Below, in pieces: positions 28,095-38,445 of a stretch of DNA of 64,000 nt. Below the pieces are notes generated by a model that was not told the origin of the DNA, made no database searches, and saw only the letters and a program-made list of their open reading frames with translations. The stretch covers positions 43,679,472 to 43,743,471 of the forward strand of contig OX381715.1 in assembly GCA_947462335.1 (NCBI GenBank). Direction: 5' to 3'. Source of the DNA: Harmothoe impar (Eukaryota > Annelida > Polychaeta > Phyllodocida > Polynoidae). How positions within the stretch are numbered: the first letter of the stretch is position 1; each line of letters begins with the position of its first letter. Both the position numbers and the translations under genes were made by a program.

Positions 28095-30658
28095 TCCTTA
28101 CCGGGAACTTTCGGAGTCGGAGCCGTACACTCCGCAGCAAAGTGACCGATCTCCAGGCACCTATAGCACTTGGCGGTCCGCCGATTGATCTTCCTCCGGT
28201 TAGGCTGTGTAGCCCCCTGAATGGAAGTCGTCATCTTCTCAAACAGCGCTGTGAAAAACGCTGCGTTCATTATCGGAGCTTTTGGATCCGATGATTCCTT
28301 CTTCGGAGGAGGGTTTCCACCCCCTTCCGGCTTCCTATTTTTCCACGGCGGTTTAGAGGAATTCCCATTCCTCTTAAACTGAGCTGCAGAAGCTATCGCC
28401 CCCTCTTCCTCACTGCCCGAACCATCAGACTGCTCCGGGGAACATTCTATAATGGCCGAGGCCCGGGTGGGCACCCGGTCCCCCAACAGTGACTTCTTGA
28501 GAGCATGTATGTCGATGGCCTTAAAAAGGTCATCTAATGACGTATCTGCTCTCCACGTATCATACACGACATGTTGTATTTCTGGATCTCTCAGTCCAGC
28601 GACGAACTGAGAGAACAATTCCTTAGAGAATAAGGCATCATGGATTCCTGAAGCTGGATGTACCTTCTTCAGGAGTCTCATCAGTGCAAGTCCGAAAACC
28701 CTCGGGGCCTCGTTCTTGCCTTGCACTCGCTTCTTAAAAGCGACCATCGGATCAATCCGAGCGGAGTCTCCGTATAGGATAGTTCCGATCTCTACCAGTT
28801 GTTTGAAAGTGCCGCGAGGTCCGCATTCATCTTTCCACTGCTCCACGGCCATCAGGCCATCTCCCATGCGCAATCCCTTACAGACGTACGGAATTGCATC
28901 CTGTTGATCCCACCCACTGAGGTTGATGTCCTCAACGGTGGCTCCCAACCAATCTTCCCAAGAGTTCTTCTGCCAGTAGGGAAAAGGCTCGCTAGCAATG
29001 CGTCTAGCAGCGTTGGATGACCCCCTAATTTTAGAGGTTATCGCCAGGCATTTAGAAATGGAAGCCGAGGCGTCCTTTTCTGTACCCACATTGTGCAATC
29101 CGATCCCAGCAATGGCTGGGTTTGTATCGTACAACTCTTGCAATTCTGTACTCAGAATTGTTCTCCTCGGAGCCCTCCTAGGACTCTTTGCGCCAGGAGT
29201 CGTCCCCGGAGTAGCGCCTCTAGTAGGCAAGCTATTCTGTCTCTCCAGATAGGCCTGGTAGGTACCATACGACACCAAATCCTTAGTGGGGTCCACACCC
29301 TGACTGAACCACCAATTTTTCTCCTGATCAGTCATATACTGACACTGCTGGGCCAGAGCAAGCAATCGCTGATGCGCCGCCTTCTCTTTTTCCAGCTCCT
29401 TGGCCTGTCTCTCAGCCTCCTCTTCCTGCTGTGCCTCCGCCAATTTAGCTTTCGCAGCTTCACCGGCCGCTCGGAGCCCTTCTTGTCGAGCTCTCAAAAC
29501 TGCCGCCTCCTGCTCCGCTAATTCCTCAGCGAGGACTGCATTTTCCTTCATGCGTTTCTGCTGCTGCTCAAGAGCAGCCTGCTGTTTGCGATACACATCT
29601 CGCCTTTCCAATTCCAAGTTCTTCTGTTCATGGAACAGTATGTTTGCTTGGCATTCTCGCCATTGCGACAAACTCGATGGGGTTAAGTCGGTCTTGGCCG
29701 CCTTATCTTGTTCGGCTGCTTTCTTCAAGCGTTCCGAATCCAGTTGCTGCTCATCCAGTTTCAACTGAGAACGTGGACTCCGCACCAACTCCGATAACGA
29801 TCTTCCCCTGCCCGCCGTGTTTACACCTGTCGGAGCCGAAAAGACCTGCTTCGGAATTGGACGGATACCACTGATACCCACCCTAGGTGAGTAATCACTC
29901 GCCCTACCTCTACCTCTTGCCCGGCCCACCTGTAGTGGTCGTCCTGGCGTTGAAGTAGACAAGGCACCTTCTACAGTCATCCCGCGTCCCATAGGAAGAT
30001 TTGGGGTGTCCGTAAAACTCATGTAACGAGGACCTTTCGGACTGTCACTATCAGCGGAGGCGTATGAGGTACTGCTATCCTGCATACTCTCCCTAGTCTC
30101 TGACAAAAACTGCTGCAAAGCACTTCTTTTTGCCTTCAGAATATCGCATTCTGATACTAGGCTTCGGCGAACATCCCGTAAGTCTTCAGTGTCCCGAACA
30201 AGTTCTGCTCGGGTCCCTTCTGCTTCATGGATGACGGCATCTTGGGCCGCACAAATCTGATTCAGCTCCGTGTTTGCCTGGGCAAAGTCGGAACGGACTC
30301 CCTGTAGATCAGCCTGTTTCTGATCGAACTCCACGCGGACCCTGCTAAGGGATTGCACCAGCTTTTCGTTTTCTTCCAACAAAGTTGAAAGCCTTGCGTC
30401 TTTCTCCTTGATTTTGGAAGCTCTATGTGTGACTGCACCCTCCAATGCAATCAGACTGCTTTTCCATTCATTCGACTGTTTCTGAATGGTCAACAACTCC
30501 ATTTGGGCCATTTGCACACGCTCCTGTACCCTGGCCTCTCTCATGTCGTCGAAACGACGTTCCTCCAAGATGGTAGCCCTCCGTGGATTCGGAGCGGCTG
30601 ATCTTGACCCACCAATGTTGAACATTGACAGGCTCATTTCTTCTAATGAGCGATTCAT
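28085..30658 (-). CDS. Gypsy Gag
   Basis: 857 residues from the ATG at 30658 (MNRSLEEMSLSMFN); the frame is open upstream to about 30820 but has no earlier ATG. The N-terminal third is helical and probably coiled coil (Glu/Gln/Arg-rich), followed by an Arg/Gly/Ser-rich section (GRARGRGRASDY), a second long charged coiled coil around residues 340-450, and then the capsid-like region (SWEDWLGATVEDINLSGW, then AVEQWKDECGPRGTF, and FSQFVAGLRDPEI). The C-terminus has a CCHC zinc knuckle, CYRCLEIGHFAAEC, for RNA packaging. It is unusually long for a gypsy Gag because of the coiled-coil N-terminus. The stop follows a frameshift site that makes Gag-Pol. Confidence 0.9.
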   Translation of the reverse strand: MNRSLEEMSLSMFNIGGSRSAAPNPRRATILEERRFDDMREARVQERVQMAQMELLTIQKQSNEWKSSLIALEGAVTHRASKIKEKDARLSTLLEENEKLVQSLSRVRVEFDQKQADLQGVRSDFAQANTELNQICAAQDAVIHEAEGTRAELVRDTEDLRDVRRSLVSECDILKAKRSALQQFLSETRESMQDSSTSYASADSDSPKGPRYMSFTDTPNLPMGRGMTVEGALSTSTPGRPLQVGRARGRGRASDYSPRVGISGIRPIPKQVFSAPTGVNTAGRGRSLSELVRSPRSQLKLDEQQLDSERLKKAAEQDKAAKTDLTPSSLSQWRECQANILFHEQKNLELERRDVYRKQQAALEQQQKRMKENAVLAEELAEQEAAVLRARQEGLRAAGEAAKAKLAEAQQEEEAERQAKELEKEKAAHQRLLALAQQCQYMTDQEKNWWFSQGVDPTKDLVSYGTYQAYLERQNSLPTRGATPGTTPGAKSPRRAPRRTILSTELQELYDTNPAIAGIGLHNVGTEKDASASISKCLAITSKIRGSSNAARRIASEPFPYWQKNSWEDWLGATVEDINLSGWDQQDAIPYVCKGLRMGDGLMAVEQWKDECGPRGTFKQLVEIGTILYGDSARIDPMVAFKKRVQGKNEAPRVFGLALMRLLKKVHPASGIHDALFSKELFSQFVAGLRDPEIQHVVYDTWRADTSLDDLFKAIDIHALKKSLLGDRVPTRASAIIECSPEQSDGSGSEEEGAIASAAQFKRNGNSSKPPWKNRKPEGGGNPPPKKESSDPKAPIMNAAFFTALFEKMTTSIQGATQPNRRKINRRTAKCYRCLEIGHFAAECTAPTPKVPGKEGN

Positions 30659-30854
30659 TACTTCGGGACCTCTGAATCCCACAAACGCGCTTGTTCCGGA
30701 TGGAACATTCGCACTCCTGGGGGTATCTGCCTCATTGGCGGCATCTAACCCCTCCGGTGATAAGGCTGGCGCCTCATCGGGAGACCTCGCTGCTCCGTCC
30801 AGAGCAGGAGGTCTGTGCTACTGCACAGGCTAACCTGCGTTTCACTCAGAACTG

Positions 30855-30866
30855 GTCACGGCACCA
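30855..30866 (-). promoter_or_regulatory. Primer-binding site, tRNA-His
   Basis: TGGTGCCGTGAC on the minus strand, one base after the 5' LTR end, is complementary to the 3' end of animal tRNA-His (..GTCACGGCA plus CCA) over 12 bases. Confidence 0.75.
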
Positions 30867-30867
30867 G

Positions 30868-31304
30868 TGTAATAAACGATACTTTGTTTCTCTATGATAT
30901 TGGTAGAGTATCAATTAAAGAACAAAGTCGACACAGTTCGGATCAAGTGTTACAGGTTGCAAATCGGGTTTATTCAGAAAACCTAGACAAGCAGTATCTA
31001 TGTGTGCGAACTCCCTATAGAGTTCGGAACGGGTCAGTAGGCTAATCAGCCGTAATGATCACGGGGTCTCCTCACCAGCGTGGCTCAGAGTAACCGACGA
31101 GTACCGTCAGATGCTGGGTATATATAGGCAGCCAGCCTGCGCGCGCACACGCAGACCGGAAGCCTATAGCGACCTCTGTCCACACCCCAAGCCCGGGGCA
31201 GGTGTCGCCACCTACCGTCGGACTGAAGGGTTCGGACTGAGCTCGCAACACAGCATCCAACAGCACTCGTCATATAACAAACCCGTATAACCCTAGCCCC
31301 TACA
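30868..31304 (-). repeat. 5' LTR of the gypsy element
   Basis: 437 bp, identical to the 3' LTR except for one base near the TATA box (CCTATATATACCC here). AATAAA at 30969-30974 on the minus strand. Flanked on the outside by CATA. Confidence 0.93.
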
Positions 31305-31690
31305 CATATATATAGCTAGCAATGAAGCACGCTGCGGTCATTAAAGGGTTAGTTTGAGCACTATGCTGTCCTTAAAGGGTTAGTTTGACACATATATATA
31401 GCTAACAATGAAGCACGCTTAAAGGGTTAGTTTGAGCACTATGCGGTCCTTAAAGGGTTAGTTTGAGTCATGTGTAGCTGACAATGAAGCACTCTGCGGT
31501 CCTTAAGGGTTAGTTTGGGCACTATGCTCTCCGTAAATGGTTAGTTTGAGTTATGTATATTAAAGGGTTACTGTCCTTAAAGGGTTAGTTTGAGTCATGT
31601 ATAGCTGAAAATGAAGCACTATGCTATCCTTAAAGGGTTAGTTTGAGTATTGTATAGCTGACAATGAAGCACTATCCGGTCCTTAAAGGG
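31305..31690. repeat. 57-bp tandem array, right part
   Basis: Continuation of 17950-18117, with five to six units of CCTTAAAGGGTTAGTTTGAG plus CTGACAATGAAGCACT. Ends in a (CA)n run at 31693-31709. Confidence 0.85.
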
Positions 31691-32325
31691 TGGCGCACAC
31701 ACACACACACCAACCCTCTTCCCTGCATTCTACATACCTGGGAAGGGGCAGCATGGCCACCCCCTCATAGTAACCTGTTACACCCCTATAGCCCCCTGAC
31801 TTGGGGCAGCAAACGGTCCCATATACTGACCCTTCCACCTGCTGCTGTCTGCGGCTGACCTACAAGGAGGGGGGGGTGAAATGTGCCCCCACCCCTGATG
31901 GTCACGTGTGTCTGGTTGCCATGGCAACCAAATAGCACCTTCCATACCTCCCATCGCAATCCGGTCCTTATCTCTGGGTCTGATCTCACACTGATAAGAG
32001 GACCTCAGACCAGTTTCAGTTTCATGAGTAAAGGAGATCTATTATTAGGGGTTCAGATGTGTCCCACCTCATGTCCGATCTCTAGAGTAGCTCAGGTTTA
32101 GTTGCAATAATCAGAAACTAATAAAAAGTAATTCTTTTTTTCATAACCAGTTGGCACCCCATAGATTCAAAAGGGTCATCACTCATTGAATGCTACGATG
32201 CTTTAAATGTAATCTTGAATTGTAGTTGCAATAATTTGATACTGATACATGATTGGGGGCAGTGGGGGGGTCGAAGGCGGAGGTGGGAATGGGGGGGGCG
32301 GGGGGAGCGGGGGCAAAATATGGAT
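31691..32325. other. Non-coding stretch with a palindromic RFX X-box
   Basis: No gene seen. GGTTGCCATGGCAACC (31914-31929) is a perfect inverted X-box as bound by RFX factors, with GGTCACGTGTG (E-box) just upstream near 31900. It could be a promoter or enhancer fragment of a nearby gene, but no adjacent exon is visible. 32250-32320 is G-rich. Confidence 0.5.
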
Positions 32326-32329
32326 TCTA

Positions 32330-33668
32330 CACCCTAGATAACCCTGAAACCTAAGTATTACCGACAGAATCGGACAATCTTGAGTTTTTGGTGGCCATCT
32401 TGGAATTTTCCAAAATTGTACACAAGGAAATCAGACAATCCCTAGATAACCCTAAAATCCATGTATTACACAAGGAAATCAGACAAACTAGAGTTTTTGG
32501 GGGCAATCTTGGCAGCCATCTTGGAATTCTCCAAATTGGAATTTTGATCCAAAATATGGATTCTACACCCTAGATAACCCTAAAATCCATGTATTACACA
32601 AGGAAATCAGACAATCTTGAGTTTTTGGTGGCCATCTTGGCAGCCATCTTGGAATTCTCCAAATTGCAATTTTGATTCAAAATATGGATTCTACACCCTA
32701 GATAACCCTAAAATTCATGTATTACAGAGGGAAATCAGACAATCTAGAGCTTTTGGGGGCAATCTTGGCAGCCATCTTGGAATTCTCCAAATTACAATTT
32801 GATCCAAAATATGGATTCTACACCCTAGATAACCCTAAAATCCATGTATTACACAAGGAAATCAGACAATCTAGAGTTTTTGGTGGCCATCTTGGCAGCC
32901 ATCTTGGAATTCTCCAAATTGCAATTTTGATCTAAAATATGGATTCTACACCCTAGATAACCCTAAAATCCATGTATTACACAAGGAAATCAGACAATTT
33001 AGAGTTTTTGGGGGCAATCGTGGCAGCCATCTTGGAATTCTCCAAATTACAATTTTGATCCAAAATATGGATTCTACACCCTAGATAACCCTAAGATCCA
33101 TGTATTACACAAGGAAATCAGACAATCTAGAGTTTTTGGTGGCCATCTTGGCAGCCATCTTAGAATTCTCCAAATTGCAATTTTGATCCAAAATATGGAT
33201 TCTACACCCTAGATAACCCTAAAACCCATGTATTACACAGGGAAATCAGACAATCTAGAGTTTTTGGCGGCCATCTCGGCGGCCATCTTGGAATTCTCCA
33301 AATTGCAATTTTGATCTAAAATATGGATTCTATACCCTAGATAACCCTAAAATCCATGTATTAAACAAGGAAATCAGACAATCTAGAGTTTTTGGCGGCC
33401 ATCTTGGAATTCTCCAAATTGCAATTTTGATCCAAAATATGGATTCTACACCCTAGATAACCCTAAGAGCCATGTATTACACAAGGAAATCAGACGATCT
33501 AGAGTTTTTGGCAGCCATCTTGGCAGCCATCTTGGAATTCTCCAAATTGCCATCTTGATCCAAAATATGGATTCTACACCCTAGATAATCCTAAAACCCA
33601 TGTATTACACAAGGAAATCAGACAACATCTTGGCAGCCATCTTGGAATTTTCCAAATTGTAATTGGAG
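32330..33668. repeat. 128-bp satellite with paired YY1-type sites
   Basis: About ten units with TTCTACACCCTAGATAACCC, ATGTATTACACAAGGAAATC, GCCATCTTGGCAGCCATCTT and GAATTCTCCAAATTGC. The anchor TTCTACACCC recurs at 32561, 32689 and 32816. Most units carry two GCCATCTTGG, the reverse of the YY1 core CAAGATGGC. Diverged copies lie in inverse orientation at 44775-44810 and 45010-45165. Plus-strand frames of about 60-70 codons are by-products. Confidence 0.92.
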
Positions 33669-33709
33669 AACACAATAAACAGAGAACGTGATTTAAGGAG
33701 AACGCGATA

Positions 33710-34945
33710 AACGGAGAAGGGGACAGATACAGGGGGGAAGGGGAGGCAGGAGTAGGGGACAGATACAGGGGGGAAGGGGAGGCAGGAGTAGGGGACAGAT
33801 ACAGGGGGGAAGGGGAGGCAGGAGTAGGGGACAGATACAGGGGGGAAGGGGAGGCAGGAGGAGGGGACAGATACAGGGGGGAAGGGGAGGCAGGAGGAGG
33901 GGACAGATACAGGGGGGAAGGGGAGGCAGGAGTAGGGGACAGATACAGGGGGGAAGGGGAGGCAGGAGTAGGGGACAGATACAGGGGGGAAGGGGAGGCA
34001 GGAGGAGGGGACAGATACTGGGGAGGGGGGGGGGAGGGAAGTGGGACAGGAGGAGGGGGCTTAGAGGCAGGGGGGAGGGGACAGAGGTTGGCACGACTGC
34101 GGGGAAGAGTGGACAGGGGCTGGGGGAAGCGGGGACAGAGGCTTGGAGAAGAGGGGACAGATACTGGGCGGGGTAGAGGGGACAGAGGCTAGGGGAAGAG
34201 GGGACAGATACTGGGCGGGGTAGAGGGGACAGAGGCTAGGGGAAGAGGGGACAGAGGCTAGGGGAGGAGGGGACAGAGGCTAGGGGAAGAGGGGACAGAG
34301 GCTGGGAGAATAGGGGACAGATACTGGGGGGAGGGGACAGTGGATGGAGGTAAAGGGGACAGAGGCTAGGGGAGGAGGGGCCAGAGGCTAGGGGTAGAGG
34401 GGACAGAGGCTGGGGGAAGAGGGGACAGATACTGGAGGGGGAGGGGACAGTGGATGGAGGTAAAGGGGACAGAGGCTAGGGGAGGAGGGGCCAGAGGCTA
34501 GGGGTAGAGGGGACAGAGGCTGGGGGAGGAGGGGACAGAGGCTAGGGGTACAGGGGACAGAGGCTAGGGGAGGAGGGGACAGAGGCTAGGGGAGGAGGGG
34601 ACAGAGGCTAGGGGTAGAGGGGACAGAGGCTGGGGGAAGAGGGGACAGATACTGGAGGGGGAGGGGACAGTGGATGGAGGTAAAGGGGACAGAGGCTAGG
34701 GGTACAGGGGACAGAGGCTAGGGGTACAGGGGACAGAGGCTAGGGGTACAGGGGACAGAGGCTAGGGGAGGAGGGGACAGAGGCTAGGGGTAGAGGAGAC
34801 AGAGGCTGGGGGAAGAGGGGACAGATACTGGAGGGGTAGGGGACAGTGGATGGAGGTAAAGGGGACAGAGGCTAGGGGTAGAGGGGACATAGGCTAGGGG
34901 TAGAGGGGGCAGAAGCTAGCGGAAGAGGGGACAGAGGCTAACACA
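33710..34945. repeat. G-rich minisatellite, 36-bp then ~22-bp units
   Basis: 33721-34030 has 36-bp units (GGGGACAGATACAGGGGGGA then AGGGGAGGCAGGAGTA). 34030-34940 has ~22-bp units (GGGGACAGAGGCTAGGGGAA) with interspersed GATACTGG and GTGGATGGAGGTAAA variants. The plus strand is almost pure purine with G4-6 runs every 8-20 bases, so G-quadruplexes and R-loops are possible. Frames through it, including 34094-33693 on the minus strand, are repeat translations. Confidence 0.93.
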
Positions 34946-35788
34946 GTGTGAGTGTATGGGTGACCTATATACTGAGCTGGACACGTCCTACTGCTCACTT
35001 GTTGGCGCCCCAGTTGACCCCATTACACTATCTACGGGAGATGGCTGTCTTAGTAACGTAGTGATATACAGGGTCTTTGGTGTGGGCAAGCAGGTGGGTG
35101 TGGGCTTGCAGGTGGGTGTGGGCGTCAGCGCCCTGCAGCACATAACCCCCGTTTTACGTCCCGAAAAGCAAGTCGATCGGAACGTCGGCTGCGACAGGGT
35201 GTCAGCGCCCTGCAGCGCGTAACCGACGTTTTACGTGTTGACAAAAAAGCGAGTCGGTTGGAGCGTCAGCAGCGACACTCCGCCCCCAGACTTGATGCCG
35301 TTTTCCCGTTCTCCCTTTTCCCGTTCTCCCTTTTCAGGGTTGCCACCGACAAGGTAGTTTTAAATTCCCTGACATTTCCATGACGTTATATCAAATTTCT
35401 CTGACAATCGCGACATAAACCCAATGTTTTTAAATGCCCTCCAACTATAAATATGCATTCTTTTTTAAAGTTATCTTCTACTTAGCGAGTGATCGTTATT
35501 TAATAACAGGGGTTTTGTGTATCGCGTGCGGGCAAAAATTTAACCCCCTCCTTTTTGAGGATTTAGATATTTTTATCTCTTAAAATCATAGTAAAATACA
35601 GGCTTTTCCAGAGAAAAAAGGTGACTTTTTTGGTATTTCAAAGATTTTCCCTGACAAAATATTATTTTCCCTGACATTTTCAGAAAATATCATATTCCCT
35701 GACATTTTGCCAAAAAATCTGAAATTCCCTGACATTTCCCTGACCTGGAACAAAAAATATTTTCCCTGACATTTTCCCTGACAGTGGC
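34946..35788. other. Non-coding stretch with short repeats
   Basis: Contains two copies of GTGTCAGCGCCCTGCAGCNC..TAACC..CGTTTTACG (about 35125-35175 and 35195-35240), and from about 35345 many copies of TTCCCTGACATTTT on a T-rich background. No gene supported. Confidence 0.55.
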
Positions 35789-37474
35789 AACCCTGCTTTT
35801 GCCATTCACCCATTTCCCGTTCACTCATTTCCCATTCACCCTTTTCCCATTCTCCCTTTTCCCATTCTCCCTTTTCCGGTCCCCCCTCCCCCGCTCCCTT
35901 TTCCTCTTCTCCCTTTTCCCTTTCTCCCTTTTCCCCTTCTCCCTTTTCATGATCACCCGCCCCTGACCGAGAGTCCGGAGGCCCGACCGAGAGTCCAGAG
36001 GCCCATCCGAGAATCTGGACACCCGACCGAGAGTCCGGACGCCCGACCGAGAGTCCGGACGCCCGACCGAGAGTCCGGACGCCCGACCGAGAGTCCGGAC
36101 GCCCGACCGAGAGTCCGGACGCCCGACCGAGAGTCCGGACGCCCGACCGAGAGTCCGGACGCCCGACTCCAGACGCCCAACCGAGAGTCCGGACGCCCAA
36201 CCAAGAGTCCTTTGTCTTTTTGTGCAAGTCTTCCCTCCGTGTGCTGCCCGCGATACAATGGCGGTGTGTTTTGTCCACCTCCTGTTTGTGCATGCACAGT
36301 GGGTGGAGTTCACTCTGGCTAGCTACACTTTCCCGCGCGGACAAAGTCGGTCTCTGATATCATGCAGTTTCACATAGAATCGTATATTACCATGTGAGCA
36401 ATGAAGCTTAGTCCACAGAACATTTACTTAGAAGCTTCATTGCAGACAATTCCAGAAAATTTTCTTTTAGTATTGCATTTTTCAATATGATATTGATATC
36501 CGATTTCTCCTGGTGTGCTATCAATCTCTTCGTATTGATGCCATCTAACTTCTCCACCCATTGGCTCCCACCCACCTGTCTTGACGGCTTGCCGTTCACC
36601 CATTTCCCGTTCACTCATTTCCCATTCACCCTTTTCCCATTCTCCCTTTTCCCATTCTCCCTTTTCCGGTCCCCCCTCCCCCGCTCCCTTTTCCTCTTCT
36701 CCCTTTCTCCCTTTTCCCCTTCTCCCTTTTCCTGATCACCCGCCCCTGACCGAGAGTCCGGAGGCCCGACCGAGAGTCCAGAGGCCCATCCGAGAATCTC
36801 GACACCCGACCGAGAGTCCGGACGCCCGACCGAGAGTCCGGACGCCCGACCGAGAGTCCGGACGCCCGACTCCAGACGCCCAACCGAGAGTCCGGACGCC
36901 CAACCAAGAGTCCTTTGTCTTTTTGTGCAATTCTTCCCTCCGTGTGCTGCCCGCGATACAATGGCGGTGTGTTTTGTCCACCTCCTGTTTGTGCATGCAC
37001 AGTGGGTGGAGTTCACTCTGGCTAGCTACACTTTCCCGCGCGGACAAAGTCGGTCTCTGATATCATGCAGTTTCACATAGAATCGTATATTACCATGTGA
37101 GCAATGACGCTTAGTCCACAGTACATTTACTTAGAAGCTTCATTGCAGACAATTCCAGAAAATTTCTTTTAGTACAGTCAACTCCCTCTATTCCGGCCAC
37201 CCTTGGGACTTTCCAAAAGTGGCCGCATTAGTGGGGTGGCTGCATTAGAGGGGGTCATTTTCTGTACATTGTAGTATGTCTGGGACTATGAAAAGTGTCT
37301 GCATTAGAGGGATTGGCTGCACTGGAGGGGTGGCCGCTAAGAGGGAGTTGACTGTATTGCATTTTTCAATATGATATTGATATCCGATTTCTCCTGGTGT
37401 GCTATCAATCTCTTCGTATTGATGCCATCTAACTTGTCCACCCATTGGCTCCCACCCACCTGTCTTGACGGCTT
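35789..37474. repeat. Direct tandem duplication of an ~800-bp block
   Basis: Block 1 is 35789-36590 and block 2 36591-37474, adjacent, each starting GCC(A/G)TTCACCCATTTCCCGTT and ending CACCTGTCTTGACGGCTT. Each contains C/T-rich TTCCCATTCTCCC repeats and a 20-bp minisatellite (GACCGAGAGTCCGGACGCCC), about ten units in block 1 and about four in block 2. Block 2 also carries a 180-bp MITE that block 1 lacks. Long minus-strand frames (36344-35586, 37047-36736) are translations of the minisatellite. Confidence 0.9.
37175..37354. mobile_element. 180-bp TA-flanked MITE, pogo/Tc1-like ends
   Basis: Ends CAGTCAACTCCCTCTA and, inverted, CAGTCAACTCCCTCTTA. TA on both sides (37173-37174 and 37355-37356). 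The parallel position in the neighbouring duplicate (36465-36475, TTTTAGTATTGC) is the empty site, which fixes the ends exactly. Confidence 0.9.
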
Positions 37475-38023
37475 CCCTGCTAGCCCTGAAAGTTGGACTT
37501 CTAAAATGAGGGAAAAAATGGTCCGTGGGCGTCTCCCTTAGACTGAGCAGAACCCTGAGTCAATCAGCAAAAATTCAGCTCCCACAGATGAGTATGCCAC
37601 CCGATACCGGTAACAGTAACTTCTGTTGCCCTCGTTAAAAAGATACATGCACTTTATAACCCCTATCTCGGCATAATTTCTTTCCAGTTTTCTCCTGCAA
37701 TCGGGCCTTCTGAGGCTACAGTAATTGTGTAAATATTCCAACTAGACCCACAGATAATAGCCAAACTACCAATCTGGTGAATAGTCCTGGCGAATAGTCC
37801 CCGGAATTTAGAAAATCTGTCAAACTGCCGATGTGTCGAACCGCCAATCTGTTGAACAGCCTGCCAGCTGTTTCCCTACTCTGTCTCCCTCTACCTCTGT
37901 CTCCCTCACCCTGATCACCCTGCACCGCCTCCTGGTTTCCTTCTTAATGCCTCCTGCTAGATACAGCTGTGGTTGGATACAGGAGGAGAGGAGCGGATAC
38001 TGGATACTACCGAGTTTACTCAC
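37475..38023. other. Non-coding, probable intron of the dephospho-CoA kinase gene
   Basis: No exon character seen. Contains a run of CTGTCTCCCTCTACCTCTGTC near 37880. Since the exon at 38024-38111 has a good donor at 38023, this is presumably intron. Confidence 0.45.
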
Positions 38024-38111
38024 CAGGTGACCACGATGACCTTGGACATGAACTTGACCATCTTGCCACTCTCGTACAACAACGGCAGATCCAGCACCAC
38101 AAACTTGTGTC
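38024..38111 (-). CDS. Single internal exon of a dephospho-CoA kinase (DCAKD/CoaE-like) gene
   Basis: An 88-bp exon bounded by TTGTTGCAG acceptor and GTGAGT donor. It encodes 28 complete codons, including KFVVLDLPLLYESGKMVKF, the CoaE/DCAKD segment in which the conserved D-x-P-L-L-(Y/F)-E follows the substrate-binding loop, and ends VIVVT. Both junctions interrupt codons (it begins with the last two bases of a Gly codon). The enzyme phosphorylates dephospho-CoA in the last step of CoA synthesis. I cannot find the P-loop exon or the downstream exons in this window, so either the introns are long or this is a detached fragment. Confidence 0.72.
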
Positions 38112-38289
38112 CTGCAACAAGTGAATAAATACAACATGAAATGTCAACTTTCTACAGAAAATGCACAATATGGTATTAGGTATTGGGAATGCAGCATTAG
38201 GCAGGGAAAGGTCGACAATGAGACAACATTAAGTGGGAAGCCACTGCTCATCTCATAGTGATGTTTGAACATAAATTTCACAAAATTAA

Positions 38290-38445
38290 AATGTAATTTG
38301 ATGTAGTGGTCTGCCACATTCCCATGCCGCATGGGGCTCTGCCCTGGGTGGGGCGCACTTTCCCCACCGGGTCTACCACCGGTCTGCCACGATCCCATGC
38401 CACATGGGGCGCTGCATGGGGTGCACTATCCGCACCAAGATCTCT
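38290..38445. repeat. Two-copy ~70-bp repeat
   Basis: GGTCTGCCACGATCCCATGC, CATGGGGC and GGGTGCACT elements occur twice (about 38308-38365 and 38388-38440). Confidence 0.7.

Larger units (their letters stand above)
18118..31304 (-). mobile_element. Ty3/gypsy LTR retrotransposon with an extra third ORF
   Basis: 13.2 kb between two 437-bp LTRs differing at one base, flanked by CATA duplications (18114-18117 and 31305-31308). On the minus strand the order is 5' LTR, tRNA-His primer site, gag, -1 frameshift signal, pol (protease, RT, RNase H, integrase), an intergenic region with promoter motifs, a large ORF3, a 1.2-kb non-coding stretch, polypurine tract and 3' LTR. The domain order RT-RNase H-integrase defines Ty3/gypsy. 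The copy is young by its LTRs but pol is broken by one frameshift and by a 257-bp transposon insertion. Confidence 0.93.

Noticed and set aside
32330..33668. CCCTAGATAACCCTAAAA resembling telomeric repeat
   Set aside because: Only one such word per 128-bp unit and not a tandem TTAGGG-type array; it is part of an interstitial satellite.
33693..34094. 133-codon minus-strand frame with Pro/Leu/Cys repeats
   Set aside because: Direct translation of the 36-bp G-rich array; the unit length is a multiple of three, so frames stay open by default.
35586..36344. 252-codon minus-strand frame with repeated GRASGLSVGRPDSRSGVRTL-type units
   Set aside because: It is the translation of a 20-bp minisatellite, is open in all three minus frames and changes length between the two duplicate blocks; no splice or promoter evidence.
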